Notes under the pieces: model-generated | Told to the model about the DNA's origin: nothing | The model's database searches: none | Seen by the model: the letters and a program-made list of their open reading frames with translations, nothing else | Program-made: the position numbers and the translations under genes | Assembly: GCF_043641665.1 (NCBI RefSeq) | Contig: NC_092190.1 | Span: 23,329,048-23,393,047 of the forward strand | Origin: Enoplosus armatus | Taxonomy: Eukaryota; Chordata; Actinopteri; Centrarchiformes; Enoplosidae | DNA: 64,000 nt | Reading direction: 5' to 3' | Shown: positions 58,941 to 64,000 of the stretch, piece by piece | How positions within the stretch are numbered: position 1 is the first letter of the stretch | Layout: each line of letters starts with the position of its first letter

Positions 58941-61844
58941 ACATATATAAAATGAGTGACATGAGATGGGATGAACTTTTGTTTGAAAGTGTTGTTCGCC
59001 CAAAGAGCACAGTAGCCTCTCTACAACAAGTTAATCACGGTGCCACAGAGCCAGATGGATACTCAAATGTACTTTTGACATAATAAATATAGACGACAAA
59101 ATCCAAAACAACTGCAGGACAGTGTTACCCCTGCTGGATGGCACGATTCGACTGATTTGCTTGTCACGTCGGGCAGATTTTCTGAAAACACATCTGACAA
59201 TTATAGAGCCTTTCCACCTATCTCGCCACTTCAAACCTGTCACTCAGACGTCTGTGTGAGTCAGGCGGACTTGAAAAGTTGACGTTGAAGACTGAAAATG
59301 GGGAGATCACTAATCCGTTTGTTGATTTATTCCCAAAGCAAAAAAAAGAAAGAAAGAAAAATCTAAAATGTCCTCTTTGCCCGTATTTATAGGCAAACAA
59401 GATTGGCTTTGGAATCAGCAAACACACTCTCTCCTCTGCTATTACGGAACTATAAACACAGATTTCAACGTTTCATGGCCCCCGATTTCATTACAAAATC
59501 CATTCCCGTCTTTCACATACCTAATTTGATAAATTACTGGCAATCCTTTAGAAAAAGTCAAATCAATATGACGTACCACCAAAGTCAAGTACATCGTACG
59601 CAGTGCATCTTTCTCTTTTCTTCTCCTGCCCCTGAATATATCGGATGCATGTTTACAGCGTGCAGTATAAATAAAATTCACCCTAAGTGGTTGTGCCAGG
59701 TCATGGATGCTGGCGCACTCGTTTGGCCCTGGACGGCCTTAATTCCTTCTGTCAGGCAGTAATCAGGTCTGTTTCACATAACGGGCCATTAGTTTAAAGA
59801 GCAAATCTGCTTTCGGCGCTGCTGACAATGGACAAAGTGTGCGTATGTGTGTGTGTGTGCTGCGGTGGGAGAGAGAAAGGGGGGGGCGGGGGTGTGTGTC
59901 TCTGTATGCCAAACCTGAGCTGGCAGCGCTGGAAGAGAGGGAGGGAATGGGATTGGAGGAGTGGAAATAGAGGAGTTGGAGGAAAAAGGAGGAAGGGATG
60001 GGCGTCGGGAGGGAAGGCACGGCTCCGCTGGAGGAAAACGAGGCTGACAGGTCAGAGTGTGCCCTGAAGATGTTTCCATTTTAACTCCATTCAAATCTGT
60101 AATCGCTGCCCTCCGCATGAACCCGCTGCTCTTAACCACATGGAGAAGAGAAAGGAAAAAAACCTCAAAAGATACAAACCATAAAAAAAAAGAAGAGGAA
60201 GTGGCTTGTATCTGCCTCGCCCGCCCCTCGCCGAAACAAGGGGCTTCGACAAGTGTTGACAAGAGGATGACAACCCGATGCTGTCTCGCCCACCTGCCCC
60301 CCGCCCGGCGGAGATGTCACCGTCTTCGTTGGCTCAGTCCGGCGAGCAGATAATTGGAAACACATTGGGGCAAAAGTCACAGAAATACCTGGGCACTGCA
60401 GGTTCACGCAGCCCGAGTGAAAGTTAATTCTCTCAAGTGAGAAGGGCAGCTTTGTACGAGGCAGTATTTTCTGTCCGTTCATGTCTGGCAGAAAGGAGGG
60501 GGGCGGGGGTTAGGCCAAACACCACTCCTTACCCTAATAGCTTAAGACACAGCCAGCATTTGCTTTCATCTCTCAGGGGGAGCACTGACACAAACGATTT
60601 TCGTTCCTCTCTGCCACCTCCCCCACCCCCCCATTCCAAAACCCTCCTCCATTTGCCGATCTACACATGTGCGCCCCTCTTGTTGATTCATTTCGTGGAA
60701 TACACTGGAGTCAGAAAACAAGTGAGAAACACAACTTCACCAGCTTTAAAAGACAAATGGAAAAGGTTTCACATCCCAGACGCACCGAGAAGTGACGTTC
60801 AAGAGAGTGCGCAGCGCTTCTTCATGAGGCTGCTCATTAATGCAACAACTGCACTGTTTAGTTTGAAGGTACGACGGGAGACATGGTGTTTGTCAAAGAG
60901 GCAGATTTGGTGAGGATTGCTGGGTAACTAAGGGTGAAATTGTTTCAAATAGATAATTATTGTCTTATTATGTAAAATAAATAAATGAATAAATAAGAAG
61001 TTCCTGTTTGGACGTCAGCAATATGTGCCCCCCCTCCCCCCACGCCTCGGGCCGAACTGTGCTTTTCCGGAAGCTCTTTTTCACTCATCCCGCCTTCCAA
61101 TCCTCCACCCCATCAGGCTCAGTCAGCGTGGGCCCCCCCTCCCTTCCTCAACCCAGCGACATGGCATTTGCACTGCTGAGGAGAATGTGAGCTAATGAAA
61201 GTGTAAAGCCTGTGGTCACTAGAGTATAAAATTCACATTTGGCCAAGACCGGCTGTGCAATCTGATATTATGAGCCCCGCCGCACAGAGAGCGGGGGCTC
61301 GAAATAGCACTCCAAAAAAGAGACACACACAGCGAAGCAAACACACGGGGAGAGGGGACACGCAGCTGAAGTGCGTTTTTGTGAAATGATTTCTCGTCAA
61401 GCGAGGACCAGATTTTCAGTTCCTTCTTATTCCACCTTTGTTGGGGAGTAGTCGAAAAAGAGTCACGGAGAAACGCCCCGCAACGACGCGGAGCTGTAAA
61501 TGTAAAGTCAAGGGCGGCTGACAGAAACCCCAACCCAGGTGGCTCAGTCTTTGTCTATAAAAAGGGAGAGAGCAGAGGGGGACGCCAGAGATGGGCAGGA
61601 TATAAGGTACTGTACGCCGCCATCTTGTTTCTTGTGAACACGCAGCAGCCGCTTGCCCTTATTAAATGGAGGAGGGTTTTTTTTTTTTCTTCCTGTGGAC
61701 AGAATGAGGTCAGAGGCGGCGTAAAGACGTGACGCAAACAGCCCTGGGAAAAAAAAAATAAAGTTCAAGCTTCTTTCTGTTGTGGCAAAGCAGGCAGCAC
61801 TGTAGAGGGACAGATCTCTGTACAATCAAAAAAAGAACAAATAG

Positions 61845-61860
61845 AGATCTAATTAGATCT
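61845..61860. repeat. 16-bp perfect palindrome AGATCTAATTAGATCT
   Basis: Self-complementary over all 16 bases, with a homeodomain-type TAATTA core. It lies 30 bp after another AGATCT (61812). Confidence 0.9.
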
Positions 61861-62368
61861 ACCTCTCGCAGCTCTTCCCGCAGTAGAAGTAAATTATCTC
61901 CCGTGCTCGTCACCGACTCATCTTTTTACCCCCCCCCCCGTCACTCAGCAGCCCAGTTCGCCGTAGTTGCAGAAAGCGAGGTGGAGCTGCATCATATCTA
62001 TCTGCGAGGCCGGGATAAGAAAGGAGAAGTTGTGGCAGAAAGCGCGGGTCTTCTGTTGAAACTCCCACTTCACGCAGGTCGGAAGTTCATTCACATTAAG
62101 GCCGGCTGACCTAGTTTCTCCTGTGAAACTTGGGAATCCATCTTTGTGCAGTTTGTCCTCTAGCCTCTGTCTACTCAAATTAATCACTGATGTTGTTTTT
62201 TCCAATAGTGAAATACTACATTTAAACAGCCTAATGGCTTCTACTTGAATAATATTATTATACCTTTACTGCATATAGCTACTAACTACTGATGCCATCT
62301 TTCCAGTGATTATTAGTACTTCCTCATACGTGTACTGCTGTCACTACTACTAATAGTTTGTCCTGTTA

Positions 62369-62391
62369 ATACTACTACTACTACTACTACT
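62369..62391. repeat. (ACT)n microsatellite
   Basis: About seven ACT/TAC units, in a wider region rich in TACTACTAAT words (62270-62400). Confidence 0.93.
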
Positions 62392-63184
62392 CTGCCCTTA
62401 TGTACCTCCATGCATGTCTTCCATTACCAGAGTAATGTGCCGTCTTTCCTAATGTAAATGATATTGCTTGCTGTGTATTTCATTTACATTTTTTTGTAGA
62501 TATTTATCACCATTACGTCCCATTAAATGACTTGCTACTATTACTAATGACTCCTGTGTTGCATGTTTTGCACGAGTAATAATTCATTGTGCTAACTTTA
62601 AAATAAAGTCTTTATTATTGGTCTGCATGCATTTGAATAACTGTTTTGTTTCCACAACTTTCTTTTTTAATCTATAATTGTTCCTTCTCTGGGTGACTAC
62701 GTAACAGCCGTCCGAGTACTAACAGATGTTAGATACTGTAAAACTATAAAACTAGTGCCTTTACAGCGTTGTTTATTACCGAAACAAAAAACAACCTAAT
62801 AGGTTAAAAAAAAAAGAAGCTCCTGTTGCTACTATTACTAACACGGCAAATACTCCTTCTACTAATATTTACATGTACACATTCTTTTGCTCATATATAA
62901 AAACTGAAAATATATTAAGAAAACCGGGAACAAACCAAGCCGCTGCAGATCAACAAGCCTTCGAGAATAAGAGCTGCGACGCGAGGCTGCAGGTGCATGC
63001 AGTAACACATGAATGCAGAGCACGTTCTCTTTCTTTTTGTTTTCCAGATGAAGAAAAACACGATGCAGCGTTAAATATTAACTATCAGCCAGTATATAAA
63101 GGTAGTAATATATAACAACACAGTAGTTAAAGTGAGCTCCCTCATGATCAGCCACAACATTAAACTGCTTAGATGCTAAGATAT

Positions 63185-63220
63185 CAGTAATATATATATA
63201 TATATATACGTATATTACTG
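63185..63220. repeat. (TA)n palindrome with CAGTAATATA / TATATTACTG arms
   Basis: The outer 10 bases are exact complements and the interior is TA repeat with one ACG interruption, so the whole 36-nt segment can fold back on itself. Confidence 0.9.
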
Positions 63221-63517
63221 TAACTCAGACAAGGGCATTTTCCAGCCTTATGAGTTATTTTCTTAATATTTATTTCACATTTATATATACTTAAATAAGA
63301 ACAATATATATGAACCACTGCCACATACTGACGTACATATATATCCTGAGCCTGAGCTAGTTTGCTTGCTAGTTTTACGTTGTGAGTTTGACAGTACAAA
63401 GATATTCAATGCAGGACTTTTTGTTGAAATAGAGTATTTTGAAATCGTGGCGTTGCTACTTTTACTGAAGTAAAGGACCTGATTATTTATTTCATGGCTG
63501 CTGGCCTCCCTGCTTCC

Positions 63518-63593
63518 GTCTAAGTGTCATGAGATGGCTGTTGTTGTGATTTGGTGCTACGTAAATCCAACTGAACTGAAAACTGAATCATGC
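63518..63593 (+). mobile_element. 3' tail of a LINE/SINE-type element
   Basis: CATGAGATGGCTGTTGTTGT, GATTTGGTGCTACGTAAATC and CAACTGAACTGAAAACTGAA match the general pattern of teleost elements ending TGATTTGGCGCTATATAAAT with an AACTGA/AATTGA repeat tail. Only the tail is seen. Confidence 0.5.
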
Positions 63594-64000
63594 AATCACA
63601 CAAGTTATCGTGTCTATTGAATGTATTATTAGCTTGAATTGTTCAAATCTGGCAGCATCTATCAGATAATAGAAAGCTTTCACCTGGAGTGCAGACCTCG
63701 ACTCTCTTAGCGTGACACTGACCCGTGGCGCTTTGGATCCCGTCATTTTCTCAGACTACCGAGATGATTCATCATTAGTCACCATCATCAGATCACAACC
63801 GCAGGTCTGTGCTCACATGACGAGCGGCTGATAAAAGCCGGGGTCAAATGTCGCGGAGGCTGTTTTTTTCCCCCCCCGAGCGGAGCAGGGTGTGTGCGCG
63901 GGGTGAGCCGGCGGAGCATCCTGAAGAAGAGCCAAGCTGGCAATTATAATCAGGCGGGGGCAGAAATTGCAGCCATACCTATGTGATTGGGCACTATCGC

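Larger units (their letters stand above)
54707..64000. other. Intergenic DNA with candidate conserved elements
   Basis: Unique-looking blocks with homeodomain- and POU-like words occur at 55060-55210, 56500-57060, 59395-59760 and 60040-60180. The last 270 bp (63725-64000) are GC-rich with CpGs and could approach a promoter or enhancer outside the window. Repeats are listed separately. No coding exon could be supported. Confidence 0.45.

Noticed and set aside
60437..60913. 158-codon plus-strand open frame
   Set aside because: It runs through a poly-Pro encoding CCACCTCCCC tract and has no domain.

Overview
This window looks like nuclear DNA from a teleost fish, probably a spiny-rayed (percomorph) one. 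The evidence is one multi-exon gene with canonical GT-AG introns of about 107-409 bp, abundant (CA)n, (TA)n and poly-G tracts, many degenerate dispersed repeats of a kind familiar from percomorph genomes, and no bacterial-style operons. Most open frames longer than 60 codons are chance frames in non-coding DNA.

The window is gene-poor. The only protein-coding gene I can support is on the + strand at 18937-21900. It has seven exons and 654 codons, with a 24-residue first exon, a long disordered Ser/Pro-rich region, an 18-unit Pro-rich heptad tandem repeat, and a single C-terminal TOG (HEAT-like) domain. The TOG domain places it in the TOGARAM/crescerin family of ciliary microtubule regulators. 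It is much shorter than the multi-TOG family members.

Layout: 1-18 kb is intergenic DNA with several copies of one abundant dispersed repeat (about 2.3, 4.15, 5.15 and 12.9 kb), a CT-rich tract (6.1-6.4 kb), a G-quadruplex-prone purine tract (8.4-8.6 kb) and microsatellites. At 18.1-22.5 kb lies the TOG-domain gene, bracketed by two direct copies of a 71-bp repeat. From 22.5 to 45 kb the DNA is mostly unique-looking and GC-moderate, with several blocks whose base composition resembles conserved regulatory elements, plus poly-G/C runs up to 29 nt. From 45 to 64 kb it is a mixture of transposon remnants and unique-looking DNA. The clearest mobile element is a 1152-bp hAT-type transposon at 50938-52089, with a perfect 8-bp target-site duplication and a broken transposase C-terminus. 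The second clearest is a 280-bp MITE at 54427-54706 with 21-bp terminal inverted repeats and TTAA ends.

No rRNA, tRNA, CRISPR array or known microRNA was recognised. Calls of regulatory function are inference, because no cross-species comparison was possible.
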